Source of the DNA: Crocinitomicaceae bacterium
GTDB taxonomy: Bacteria; Bacteroidota; Bacteroidia; Flavobacteriales_D; Crocinitomicaceae
Direction of reading: 5' to 3'
DNA length: 8,872 bases
Assembly: GCA_003512365.1 (NCBI GenBank)
Contig: DORI01000255.1
Coordinates: 1-8,872, forward strand
The notes beneath the pieces are model-generated. The model did no database searches and was not told where the DNA came from. It saw only the letters and a list, made by a program, of their open reading frames with translations. Both the position numbers and the translations under genes were made by a program. Shown here piece after piece: positions 1 through 7,664 of this stretch. Position 1 is the first letter of the stretch; every line of letters starts with the position of its first letter.

Positions 1-1
1 A

Positions 2-721
2 TCCATTGTCTTATTTGCTGCAGGTAGTGGAATCACTCCGGTATTTTCAATTTTAAAGACTGTTCTTCAAGATGGGACTGGCGACGTTACTTTGTTCTAT
101 GGCAATAAAGGATTTTATGGTGTGATATTCAGAGAAGAGCTTGAAGCTTGGAAAAATAAGTACATGGATAGGCTGCGAATTGTTCACGTTTTTTCTCGTG
201 AAAGTCCAGGGAGTAAAATTCAAAAAGGAAGGATTAATAAAGAAAAGTGCAATGATTTATACGATGCGTTTTTAGCCAAAACCACTGTTGATGAAGTTTT
301 TATTTGTGGTCCGGAACAAATGATTCTCGACGTAAAAAGTTCATTAACTGAGAAAGGTATTGCCTCTTCAAAAATTCATTTCGAACTTTTCGGAACGAAC
401 CTGTCCAAAGAAAAATCAACGCAAGAAATTCGACCATCTTTGTCAACAAAAGTTGAAATCATATTAGATGAAGATTTGATTGATTTCGAACTAGATTCAA
501 ATGGACCTACCATTTTAGATGCCGCACAGCAAGCTGGTGCAGACTTACCTTTTGCATGCAAAGGTGGCGTTTGCTGTACATGCAAAGCTCGGGTTTTGGA
601 AGGTACGGTGAGTATGGATGTGAATTATGCATTAACACATGAAGAGGTAGAACAAGGTTATGTTCTAACCTGCCAAGCGCATCCGACTTCAGCCTTTGTG
701 AGAGTATCATTTGACGATTAA
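2..721 (+). CDS. paaE: PaaE-type NAD(P)H:2Fe-2S oxidoreductase, 5'-truncated by window edge
   Basis: Partial gene: the frame is open from base 2, leaving 239 visible residues. Aligned with the complete paralogue next door, about 120 residues (most of the FAD-binding domain) lie upstream. Visible parts: the nucleotide-binding start AAGSGITP (visible residues 7-14), the FICGPEQM motif closing the NAD(P) domain, a linker, and a C-terminal plant-type ferredoxin domain with cysteines in a C-x4-C-x2-C-x29-C pattern (visible residues 186, 191, 194, 224; first Cys codon at 557-559), all present. Members of this family pass electrons from NADPH through FAD and the 2Fe-2S cluster to an oxygenase; PaaE serves the phenylacetyl-CoA epoxidase PaaABC. 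The segments FYGN, EELEAWKN and RLRIVHVFSRE are like typical PaaE, so this copy looks the more canonical of the two. The substrate is inferred from family resemblance only, since no paaABC is in view. The gene is cytoplasmic and 8 bases from the next. Confidence 0.85.
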   Translation, partial: SIVLFAAGSGITPVFSILKTVLQDGTGDVTLFYGNKGFYGVIFREELEAWKNKYMDRLRIVHVFSRESPGSKIQKGRINKEKCNDLYDAFLAKTTVDEVFICGPEQMILDVKSSLTEKGIASSKIHFELFGTNLSKEKSTQEIRPSLSTKVEIILDEDLIDFELDSNGPTILDAAQQAGADLPFACKGGVCCTCKARVLEGTVSMDVNYALTHEEVEQGYVLTCQAHPTSAFVRVSFDD

Positions 722-729
722 CTAGAAAA

Positions 730-1779
730 ATGGGATTATTTAATATTTTTAAAAAACAAGAAAGTCCGAAAAGAGGATTTTATGAACTAACTATTAAAGA
801 GGTTTGTTCTCTTACAGCAGAAAGTGTCAAGATAAGTTTTGTTCTAAGTGATGATCAAAAACAGGATTTTCAATTCAAACCTGGACAATATGTGGACATT
901 GAATCTACAATAGGTGGTGAGAAAATAAGAAGATCATATTCTATTTGCTCCACGAATGAGGATGATTTATCCATAGGTGTTAAAACAGTTCCAAACGGAA
1001 AAATGTCCAACTTTCTTCATAAAGTTAAACCAGGCGATTCCTTGAATGTTTCCGTGCCTAAAGGAAATTTTACCACAAGTGGAATAGAAGAGCACATTGT
1101 ATGTATTGCTGCAGGAAGCGGCATCACACCGATTTTATCCATTTTAAGTCACTCAAACGCCAAAAAAGAGTTGTTTTATGTGAATAAATCTTTGGATCAA
1201 ATGATGTTCAAAGAGGAACTGCTTAATATGTCAAGTTTAACCAAACACTTTTATCTTACTCAAAAGTCCGAAGAAAACTACCTGACAGGTCGACTCACTA
1301 AAGAGGTATTTATAGCTAAAATTAAAGCTGATTTGACCATTTTAAAGGCAACTGCTTTCTTTATTTGTGGGCCACATGAAATGGTCTTAGAAATTAAAGA
1401 AGCTCTAAAAATGTTTGGCGTTTCTGAAAACAAAATAAAAATTGAACTTTTTCAGGCAATAGTTACTGATGTTCCGAAAGAAAATGTTGTCTTTAATGGA
1501 GAATCTTCAGTCGAAGTGGTATTAGATGGAGAATCTACAAATTTGATGCTTAACTCCACGAAAAAAACAATTTTAGATAGCCTTGAAGCTAAAGGAGTGG
1601 ATGCACCGTACTCATGCAGAGGTGGTGTTTGTTGTTCTTGCAAAGCAAAAGTTTTGGAAGGGTCCGTCACAATGAAAGTCAATTATTCCTTAACGGATGA
1701 AGAAGTTGCTTCGGGATACATATTAGCTTGTCAGGCACTTCCAGCGTCATCGAAAATTAAATTATCCTTCGATGAATAA
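730..1779 (+). CDS. Second PaaE-like FAD/2Fe-2S oxidoreductase (complete paralogue)
   Basis: A complete 349-residue protein, normal for the PaaE family. It starts at ATG 8 bases after the previous stop, with AGAAAA just upstream. Domain order: FAD-binding barrel (about 15-118) with the flavin motif RSYS at 68-71; NAD(P)-binding domain (about 121-240) with AAGSGITP at 127-134 and FICGP at 211-215; linker; plant-type 2Fe-2S ferredoxin domain (about 259-349) with cysteines 296, 301, 304 and 334 (C-x4-C-x2-C-x29-C). All cofactor motifs are intact, so it should be an active NAD(P)H-dependent electron-transfer protein. It is clearly a relative of the preceding gene, but diverges in the middle: FYVN replaces FYGN, and the region around residues 160-205 is shorter and poorly conserved. 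Its partner oxygenase is unknown. It could be a backup PaaE or serve a different oxygenase or desaturase. Its end overlaps the following dehydrogenase by 8 bases, implying co-translation. Confidence 0.9.
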   Translation: MGLFNIFKKQESPKRGFYELTIKEVCSLTAESVKISFVLSDDQKQDFQFKPGQYVDIESTIGGEKIRRSYSICSTNEDDLSIGVKTVPNGKMSNFLHKVKPGDSLNVSVPKGNFTTSGIEEHIVCIAAGSGITPILSILSHSNAKKELFYVNKSLDQMMFKEELLNMSSLTKHFYLTQKSEENYLTGRLTKEVFIAKIKADLTILKATAFFICGPHEMVLEIKEALKMFGVSENKIKIELFQAIVTDVPKENVVFNGESSVEVVLDGESTNLMLNSTKKTILDSLEAKGVDAPYSCRGGVCCSCKAKVLEGSVTMKVNYSLTDEEVASGYILACQALPASSKIKLSFDE

Positions 1780-2461
1780 AAATATTGTAATTGTTGGCGC
1801 CAGCCGTGGCATCGGATTAGAACTCACCAGAATTTTTGCCAAACTACCTGACGTACAGGTAATCGCGCTTGCTCGAAATTGCACAAAATTAAAGGATGAG
1901 TTCAGTAAGAATACTCGAGTTCATGTTTTTTCATTTGATTTAGAAGGTGATGTTCATGATCAGCTGGCCAAAATAGCTTTTCCTGAAACAGGAATCGATT
2001 ACTTAATAAATAATGCGGGTTGTTTAATCAAAAAACCATTTGAGATGATTTCCGGACAAGATTTTTCAAAATCTTTTTCCATCAATGTAATTGGCGTCAT
2101 GCAAACCGTACAGTATTTACTACCTAAATTCAATTCAACATTTAGTCACATAGTTAATATTAGTTCCATGGGAGCATTCCAAGGATCCGTCAAGTTTCCT
2201 GAATTAAGTGCTTACGCTGCATCCAAAGCGGCTCTTTGTAATTTTACTGAATTATTTGCTGTAGAATTTTCTGATAGTAATATAAAAATGAATTGTTTGT
2301 GTTTAGGGGCGGTGCAAACTGAAATGTTAGAAGAGGCTTTTCCTGGTTATTCCGCGCCTGTTTCCGCTAATGAAATGGCCCAATTTATTGCAGATTTCAC
2401 CTTAAGAAGCGGAAAAATACTTAATGGAAAAATCATTCCTCTTAGTTTAAGTACGCCATAA
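1772..2461 (+). CDS. Short-chain dehydrogenase/reductase (SDR family), NAD(P)-dependent
   Basis: A 229-residue classical-type SDR with a Rossmann fold. Visible motifs: glycine-rich cofactor loop GASRGIG at 9-15, NNAG at 80-83, a serine-rich strand NISS at 129-132 supplying the likely catalytic Ser, and the YxxxK pair Tyr148/Lys152. LGAVQTEM at 178-185 matches the usual PG-x-V-x-T segment. Arg12 next to the glycine loop is compatible with NADPH preference, which is an inference. The length is slightly below the usual 240-260 residues, and the C-terminal substrate loop is short. The ATG start overlaps the stop of the preceding reductase (ATGAATAA), which suggests translational coupling. Enzymes of this type interconvert alcohol and keto groups; the substrate cannot be read from sequence. 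Context hints at a product of the oxygenase served by the upstream reductases. No signal peptide; cytoplasmic. Confidence 0.88.
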   Translation: MNKNIVIVGASRGIGLELTRIFAKLPDVQVIALARNCTKLKDEFSKNTRVHVFSFDLEGDVHDQLAKIAFPETGIDYLINNAGCLIKKPFEMISGQDFSKSFSINVIGVMQTVQYLLPKFNSTFSHIVNISSMGAFQGSVKFPELSAYAASKAALCNFTELFAVEFSDSNIKMNCLCLGAVQTEMLEEAFPGYSAPVSANEMAQFIADFTLRSGKILNGKIIPLSLSTP

Positions 2462-2502
2462 TTTTAGCATTTCAATTACTTTTCTTACTTTAGTTTCTGA
2501 AA

Positions 2503-3498
2503 ATGAAACTGAAAGCTATCCTCTTCGTCCTACTTTGTTTATTTGGGAATTATTCCATTGGGCAAGATATTCATTGGTCTCAATTTAACGATAATCAATT
2601 GTATCAAAATCCAGCACATACTGGTCACTTTGATGGCGACTATCGTTTTATCGGAAATTATAGGGATCAATGGCGCAGTGTAACTGTTCCTTTTAGCACT
2701 TTTTCTACGTCGGTAGATGCGCGATTTAAAAAATGGGGTTTTGGAATTTTGGCATTTCATGATCAAGCTGGAGATGGGAAATTTCGTACCATAGAAGCAC
2801 AAGGTAATATTTCTCGTTCATTTAAGTTAATGAAGGATTCAAGTCAGGTATTGCGTTTTGGTGTTAATTTTGGCATGAACCATAGACAAATTAATTGGGA
2901 TTTACTTTATTTCGACAATCAGTACAATGGTTATATTTTTGATCCAAGTGCTCCTACTAACGAGAATTATCAAACCGCTAGAAAAACAAATGCTAGCGTT
3001 GGCGTAGGTGTTATGCATGAATGGAATTCAAAGACAAGGACAAAATTACAAACCGGTTTTGGGGCCCACAATTTGAATCAACCTAACCAAGGATTTTACA
3101 CGGAAGAAATTAAACGAGACATGCGCTTTACTGGATTTGTGAAAGCAGTGGTACAGGTAAATCCAACCTGGGATATTATCCCCTCTGTCCAGTATTCGCA
3201 TCAAGGAATCTACCGTGAACTTTTAATTGGTTCATCAGCAAGGTTGCATCTTTCTTCAAAACCTAAGTCTTATCAAGCACTTTATTTTGGTTTTTGGAAC
3301 AGAGGTAATGATGCGGCTTGTGCTTCTTTGGGGTATGATTACAATGATTTTTTTGTTGGCTTAAGTTACGATATTAACTATTCCAAATTAGTTCCAGCAA
3401 GCAATATGCGTGGGGGTGTTGAAGTGGCCCTTAGATATGTAATTAGAAAATTCAAACCAAAACGCATTATCCATCGGGTATGTCCAGACTATATATAA
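2503..3498 (+). CDS. PorP/SprF-family type IX secretion system outer-membrane protein
   Basis: A 331-residue protein with an N-terminal signal peptide (basic KLK, then a hydrophobic stretch to about residue 18, likely cleaved after Gly20 before QDIHWSQF). The mature start, with HWSQF, QNPAHTG (35-41) and NYRDQWRSV (52-60), is the hallmark opening of the PorP/SprF family; the length is also typical. The rest is rich in alternating aromatic and polar residues, as expected for an outer-membrane beta-barrel, ending near GGVEVALRYV followed by a basic tail. Characterised members (PorP of Porphyromonas, SprF of Flavobacterium) support type IX secretion or attachment of particular surface proteins; many Bacteroidota carry several paralogues with unknown cargo. 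It starts 41 bases after the dehydrogenase, the largest gap in the plus-strand run, so it may begin a new transcription unit. It overlaps the next gene by 19 bases, marking the two as a functional pair. No cargo protein with a type IX C-terminal domain is in the window. Confidence 0.9.
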   Translation: MKLKAILFVLLCLFGNYSIGQDIHWSQFNDNQLYQNPAHTGHFDGDYRFIGNYRDQWRSVTVPFSTFSTSVDARFKKWGFGILAFHDQAGDGKFRTIEAQGNISRSFKLMKDSSQVLRFGVNFGMNHRQINWDLLYFDNQYNGYIFDPSAPTNENYQTARKTNASVGVGVMHEWNSKTRTKLQTGFGAHNLNQPNQGFYTEEIKRDMRFTGFVKAVVQVNPTWDIIPSVQYSHQGIYRELLIGSSARLHLSSKPKSYQALYFGFWNRGNDAACASLGYDYNDFFVGLSYDINYSKLVPASNMRGGVEVALRYVIRKFKPKRIIHRVCPDYI

Positions 3499-5732
3499 GT
3501 TTTATACTTTTTCTTCCTTTTCTTGTTTTCTCTCAAAAAACGCGTCAGCTTGTAAAATTTGCAGACGAACAATATCAAAAAGGGGATTATTATTACGCGT
3601 TGGAGTATTACAAACAAGCTCTGGGTAAAGATTCTACCAATTTAGAAATTCAATGGAAATATGCAGAAGCGTTAAGAGCTTATAAAAACTATAGCGATGC
3701 AGAGAAGCAATACGCTAAGGTTTATGCTCGAGAGCAAGCAAAAATTTACCCTTCCAGTATACTTCAATTAGGCTTAATGCAAAAACAAACTGGAAATTAT
3801 AAAAAAGCAAGTGAAACTTTCAAACTTGCCGCCAAGCTTTATGAAAAAGATAAATCCAGCTATTTATTTAAAAAAGCAGAAAAAGAAATTCAATCAACCA
3901 AGTGGGCTATATCCCAATACAGCGATACTCTAAAGCCAATGGACAAATTACCACTAACGGTCAACTCTTTTGATGCTGAATTCGGACATAGTGTGCGTGA
4001 TAATCAATTAATTTTTTCCTCATTGAGGGCGGATTCAATGAAGGAGCAAGAGCAAGAGGTTTATTCTCGTTCATATAAAACCCGATTGTATAAAGCAGAA
4101 ATAAAAGATGGGGATTACTTGAAAAACGAGAGAATTGATACCCTGTCATTTGAGAAGTTAAACACAGGTAATGGAAGCTTTAGTTTAGACGGAAAATACT
4201 TCTTTTTTAGTATTTGTGAAGATGAAGGATACAACTACAAATGTCGGATAGCGAGAGCAGAATATTTAGGAGACGGGAAATGGGGAAAAATTGATACCTT
4301 ATTCAGTAAATTAAATGCTCAGGGTAAAAATACCACCATGCCGCATATTGCTCAAATTGCAGATAATGAAGTCTTGTTTTTTGCCTCAGATAGACAAGGA
4401 TCTCTCGGTGGACTTGATATTTGGTATGCCATAAAAAATGGAAATACATTTGAAAATCCAGTAAACATTAAAGAAATAAATACTGCAGAAGGTGAATTGA
4501 CTCCATGGTTTGATGCCAAAGACAAAAAATTATACTTTTCATCTTCTTGGCATAATGGCTTTGGAGGATACGATGTGTTCTTCTCCAATGTGGAAAAGAA
4601 AAACAACGAATTTGTCTTTAGTGTTCCCGTTAATGCTGGTCTTCCTATAAACAGCCCTGCAAATGATCAATATTATTTCAGTCATAACGACACCGTTTAT
4701 GTGTCCTCTAATAGGATTGGTTCTTATTTTTCTAAAAATCCAACGTGTTGTAGTGATATTTTTGCCTCTTATCCATTGCCAATAATAAAAGAGATTGTAG
4801 TCATTGATACTACCATTATTCAAGAGAAGATTAGAGAAAAACTTCCCGTTGTTTTATACTTTCAGAATGACGAACCTGATGCCAAAACAACAGCAACTTC
4901 AACAAATTTGAACTATCTCACCTCTTATTCGATTTACAAATCGAATTACCCGACATACAAAAAAGAAGTTTCAAATGGAGTCACTGGAGAAATGGCAAAA
5001 AAACGTGTGAATGACCTAACCGACTTTTTTCAAAATTATGTAGACAAAGGGGTGAATGATCTTGAAGAGTTTAAGAATCTTGTTCTTGAGGAGTTAAAAT
5101 TAGGATCTACAGTGACATTGACGGTGAAAGGATTTGCTAGTCCTCTGGCTAAAACAAACTACAATGTAAACTTAACAAAAAGAAGAATTTCCTCATTAGT
5201 TAATTACTTTAAAGAAACCAACAAAGGTGAATTTTTACCATACATAAATGGAAAAGCTAAAAGTGGTGGAAAATTAAGTTTTGTTTACGCTCCATTTGGT
5301 GAGTTTACCGCGGACCAAAAGACCAGCGACAATTTCTTCGATCAAAAGAATTCGGTATATTCTAGGGAAGCGGGAATTGAACGAAAAATACATATTGAAG
5401 AGGCAATTTTTGAGCGAAACGAAGCAGTCTTCCCTATCATTGTAAAAGAAAGTGTTTATTCAGCCGGCATAAAAAAACCAGGCGATATTATCAAAGGATC
5501 ACACAAGATTAAAAACAACACGATGAAGGAAGTGACTTTTGTACTGTTCAATAGTAACTCGGCATTGAAAATTCAAACCACAAATACTAAGTTGAAACCA
5601 GGAGAAGAACTTGTAATTTCTTTTGAGTTAAATAGTCAACTTCTCAAAGGATTTAATCGCATTATTTATTCCATAGGAGTTGAAGGATTCAAAAATCAAA
5701 TAGAATTGTTTATTACCACAGAAGTTAAATAA
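3480..5732 (+). CDS. Exported TPR/PD40 beta-propeller/OmpA-like protein (PorE-like architecture)
   Basis: A 750-residue protein with a short signal peptide (hydrophobic residues 5-17, probable cleavage after Ser18, leaving Gln19 first). The ATG lies inside the end of the PorP/SprF gene. Domains in order: TPR-like helical repeats (about 22-140; for example DEQYQKGDYYYALEYYKQAL and QTGNYKKASETFKLA); PD40/WD40-like propeller blades (about 165-430) with repeated motifs such as LFFASDRQGSLGGLDIWYA and LYFSSSWHNGFGGYDVFFS; an OmpA-like domain (about 456-640) opening with VVLYFQNDEPD and containing VKGFAS and NVNLTKRRISSLVNYF; and a C-terminal beta-rich domain (about 655-750) resembling DUF1573/ASH-type Ig-like domains. 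PorE of the type IX system shares the TPR/PD40/OmpA order but also has a carboxypeptidase-regulatory domain, not seen here. Probable role: a periplasmic scaffold linking the outer-membrane PorP/SprF partner to the cell wall. The usual peptidoglycan-binding Asp appears replaced by Ser554, while Arg569 is kept. Confidence 0.85.
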   Translation: MSRLYISFILFLPFLVFSQKTRQLVKFADEQYQKGDYYYALEYYKQALGKDSTNLEIQWKYAEALRAYKNYSDAEKQYAKVYAREQAKIYPSSILQLGLMQKQTGNYKKASETFKLAAKLYEKDKSSYLFKKAEKEIQSTKWAISQYSDTLKPMDKLPLTVNSFDAEFGHSVRDNQLIFSSLRADSMKEQEQEVYSRSYKTRLYKAEIKDGDYLKNERIDTLSFEKLNTGNGSFSLDGKYFFFSICEDEGYNYKCRIARAEYLGDGKWGKIDTLFSKLNAQGKNTTMPHIAQIADNEVLFFASDRQGSLGGLDIWYAIKNGNTFENPVNIKEINTAEGELTPWFDAKDKKLYFSSSWHNGFGGYDVFFSNVEKKNNEFVFSVPVNAGLPINSPANDQYYFSHNDTVYVSSNRIGSYFSKNPTCCSDIFASYPLPIIKEIVVIDTTIIQEKIREKLPVVLYFQNDEPDAKTTATSTNLNYLTSYSIYKSNYPTYKKEVSNGVTGEMAKKRVNDLTDFFQNYVDKGVNDLEEFKNLVLEELKLGSTVTLTVKGFASPLAKTNYNVNLTKRRISSLVNYFKETNKGEFLPYINGKAKSGGKLSFVYAPFGEFTADQKTSDNFFDQKNSVYSREAGIERKIHIEEAIFERNEAVFPIIVKESVYSAGIKKPGDIIKGSHKIKNNTMKEVTFVLFNSNSALKIQTTNTKLKPGEELVISFELNSQLLKGFNRIIYSIGVEGFKNQIELFITTEVK

Positions 5733-7658
5733 TTGATAAAAATACCCAAAGACTTTGCTCTTTTTCGAAGAAAAAACAGACGATTGCCTTGGTTAATCCT
5801 CGGTAATTTTTTCATGTTATTAGCTTTTTGGATTTTTCTTTTTGATTTTCAACGTCTTATTTTTATTCTGGCTAATCCAGATGTATTTGAGAAATTTCCA
5901 GATTGGTTAGGTGTTTTTGTCTATTCGCTGCGTTTAGATATAGCCACTGCTGCTTTCATGTCAACCCTACCCATGATACTTTTTTCGATAATTTGTATCT
6001 TTCCTAAATCCTTTCTTAAATGGATATTTTTTGGTGTCGTGTTATTGGAAGTGTTGATTTCATGTGCCATTCATTCAGGTGAGATAATTGTTTATGTTGA
6101 ATGGAAACATAAACTAACCTCAAAAGTGTTTTTGCACTTATTCCATGGCGCAGAGGTTGTTCGAACGGCTGATAATTTGTCTATTGGTTGGTTTGTAATT
6201 TTGCTAATTCTTGAATTTTTCAGTGGCTTTATTGTGTTTTGGTATGTATTCATTCAACCAATTCGATTGATGGAGTTCCTCAAAAAAAAATGGGACACTC
6301 TTTTAACGATTACTACGAGCATTTGTCTTATAGGTATTTCTTTTCTCTTCGCAAGAGGAGGATGGCAACAAATACCCATTAACATAGATTCTGCCTATTA
6401 CAGCGAAGACTTCAAACTCAACGACATTAGTATTAATTCCACTTATTTTTTTGCTAATAGTTACTTGCTTTATCTGAAATCGGACTTAGAAGATTTAGTT
6501 CCAACTATTGACACGAAAGAAGCAAATGAAATTAGCAAAAGTTTGTACAACAAGCATCATCAGGACACAACCTCTGTTTTGCTCAGTGATAAACCGAATG
6601 TTGTTTTAATAATTTTAGAAGGTTGGAGTGCAAATGCCATGGGATACATGCATCATACAATTGGTGCTACACCTAACTTTGATCGTTTGGTAAAAAATGG
6701 ACTTTTATTTTCAAATATCTATGCTACAAATACAACTTCTGAAATAGGCCACACATCGATTCTAGCAGGTTTTCCAGCTCTACCTGAGACCGCTATTTCC
6801 TCTTATCCTGAAAAACATAGAAAGCTCAATACGTTGAATGAATCGCTTAAAAAGGCAGGTTATCACTCTGGATACTTGTTTGGAGGTGATTTATCCTATG
6901 GAAATATTGAAGGTTTTATAAAAGAACACCACATGGATGAAGTTTGGGATGAAGATGATTTTCCATCTGGATATGACCACGGCAAATTGTCATATCACGA
7001 TGAGGCCGTTTATGCTGTATTTCTTTCACGTATCAATAAAAGTAGTAATCCGTTTTTTAGAGTTGTATTTACAGGAAGCACACACGCTCCGTATGATCAT
7101 CCCTCTACTTCAGCTCAGAATTGGACCGGTAAAGAAGCAGATTATATGAATTCAATGATATATGCAGATCAATGTTTAGCTGATTTCATGCGGAAAGCTA
7201 AAGAACAATCATGGTACAAAAACACTTTATTTGTTATTGTATCAGATCATAGCCACTCCTGTCCTACACATGAAGTTCCTTATACTGTTGATTTTTTTAA
7301 AATCCCTTTATTGTTTTATGGTGAAGTTTTAAAAGAAACATACAGAGGAAAAATCATCGACAAAATTGGATCTCAAGCCGACTTGGCCGCCACCTTACTC
7401 ACGCAATTAAAAATCGGTTCTAAAGAGTACCCCTTCAGCAAGAACTTAATTGATCCTAGTACTCCTGACTTCGCCTTTTTGGCAACTGTGAGAGGCTATG
7501 GTTTTACCTCTCCATTAGGAAAATTTATTTACCATTTCGACGCTAAGAGATACCATCAACAAACATATTCTCCTCAACATTTTCCACAGGCAAAAAAATG
7601 GAGTGACGCTTTATTCAAAGGTTACTATGAATTCTTTAAAAATCTAGAATTTCAATAA
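5733..7658 (+). CDS. LTA synthase-family (LtaS-like) membrane sulfatase/phosphoglycerol transferase
   Basis: A 641-residue inner-membrane enzyme. About five hydrophobic segments occupy the N-terminal half (roughly 19-47, 60-90, 96-121, 151-174, 189-207), then an alkaline-phosphatase/sulfatase-fold domain (about 287-600) facing the periplasm. By alignment with LtaS, metal and catalytic residues are visible: Glu296 in LIILEGW, the nucleophile Thr335 in NTTSEIGHTS (codon 6735-6737), His451 in GSTHAPY, and Asp505-His506 in VSDHSHS. The family cleaves the head group of phosphatidylglycerol, or a related lipid, and transfers it to an acceptor. Bacteroidota are not known to make lipoteichoic acid, so the acceptor here (lipid, glycan or lipopolysaccharide) is unknown. 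The start is TTG, adjoining the previous stop TAA. The upstream frame is closed there, and the first ATG (residue 28) would cut into the first membrane helix, so TTG is preferred. It is the last gene of the envelope operon, followed by a terminator. Confidence 0.87.
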   Translation: MIKIPKDFALFRRKNRRLPWLILGNFFMLLAFWIFLFDFQRLIFILANPDVFEKFPDWLGVFVYSLRLDIATAAFMSTLPMILFSIICIFPKSFLKWIFFGVVLLEVLISCAIHSGEIIVYVEWKHKLTSKVFLHLFHGAEVVRTADNLSIGWFVILLILEFFSGFIVFWYVFIQPIRLMEFLKKKWDTLLTITTSICLIGISFLFARGGWQQIPINIDSAYYSEDFKLNDISINSTYFFANSYLLYLKSDLEDLVPTIDTKEANEISKSLYNKHHQDTTSVLLSDKPNVVLIILEGWSANAMGYMHHTIGATPNFDRLVKNGLLFSNIYATNTTSEIGHTSILAGFPALPETAISSYPEKHRKLNTLNESLKKAGYHSGYLFGGDLSYGNIEGFIKEHHMDEVWDEDDFPSGYDHGKLSYHDEAVYAVFLSRINKSSNPFFRVVFTGSTHAPYDHPSTSAQNWTGKEADYMNSMIYADQCLADFMRKAKEQSWYKNTLFVIVSDHSHSCPTHEVPYTVDFFKIPLLFYGEVLKETYRGKIIDKIGSQADLAATLLTQLKIGSKEYPFSKNLIDPSTPDFAFLATVRGYGFTSPLGKFIYHFDAKRYHQQTYSPQHFPQAKKWSDALFKGYYEFFKNLEFQ

Positions 7659-7664
7659 AATGAA

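Noticed and set aside
376..710. Minus-strand open frames opposite the ferredoxin domain of the first reductase
   Set aside because: They are antisense shadows of a well-conserved coding region, with no recognisable protein features or start signal.
1452..1682. Minus-strand open frame opposite the second reductase's ferredoxin domain
   Set aside because: It lies at the equivalent place to the shadow in the first paralogue, as expected from shared plus-strand codon patterns rather than a conserved antisense gene.
2462..2502. Possible Bacteroidota-type promoter before the PorP/SprF gene (TACTTTTC at 2477-2484 or TACTTTAG at 2486-2493, resembling TAnnTTTG)
   Set aside because: Each has a mismatch in the -7 motif and neither has a convincing TTTG at the right upstream distance. 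In such AT-rich DNA these matches are expected by chance. A new transcription start here remains possible but is not shown.
4746..4751. Adjacent cysteines (CC, residues 423-424) in the propeller as a possible lipid or metal site
   Set aside because: This is not at a lipobox and there are no companion metal ligands. As I recall, a CC before D-I-[FY] is common in PD40 blades of Bacteroidota OmpA-like proteins.
4352..4823. Two overlapping minus-strand frames within the PD40 region
   Set aside because: The plus strand is a clear propeller-domain coding sequence; the antisense frames overlap each other and show no domain or start signal.
6937..7149. 70-codon plus-strand frame inside the LtaS-like gene
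   Set aside because: It is out of frame with an intact sulfatase domain and has no signal peptide, motif or upstream ribosome-binding site.
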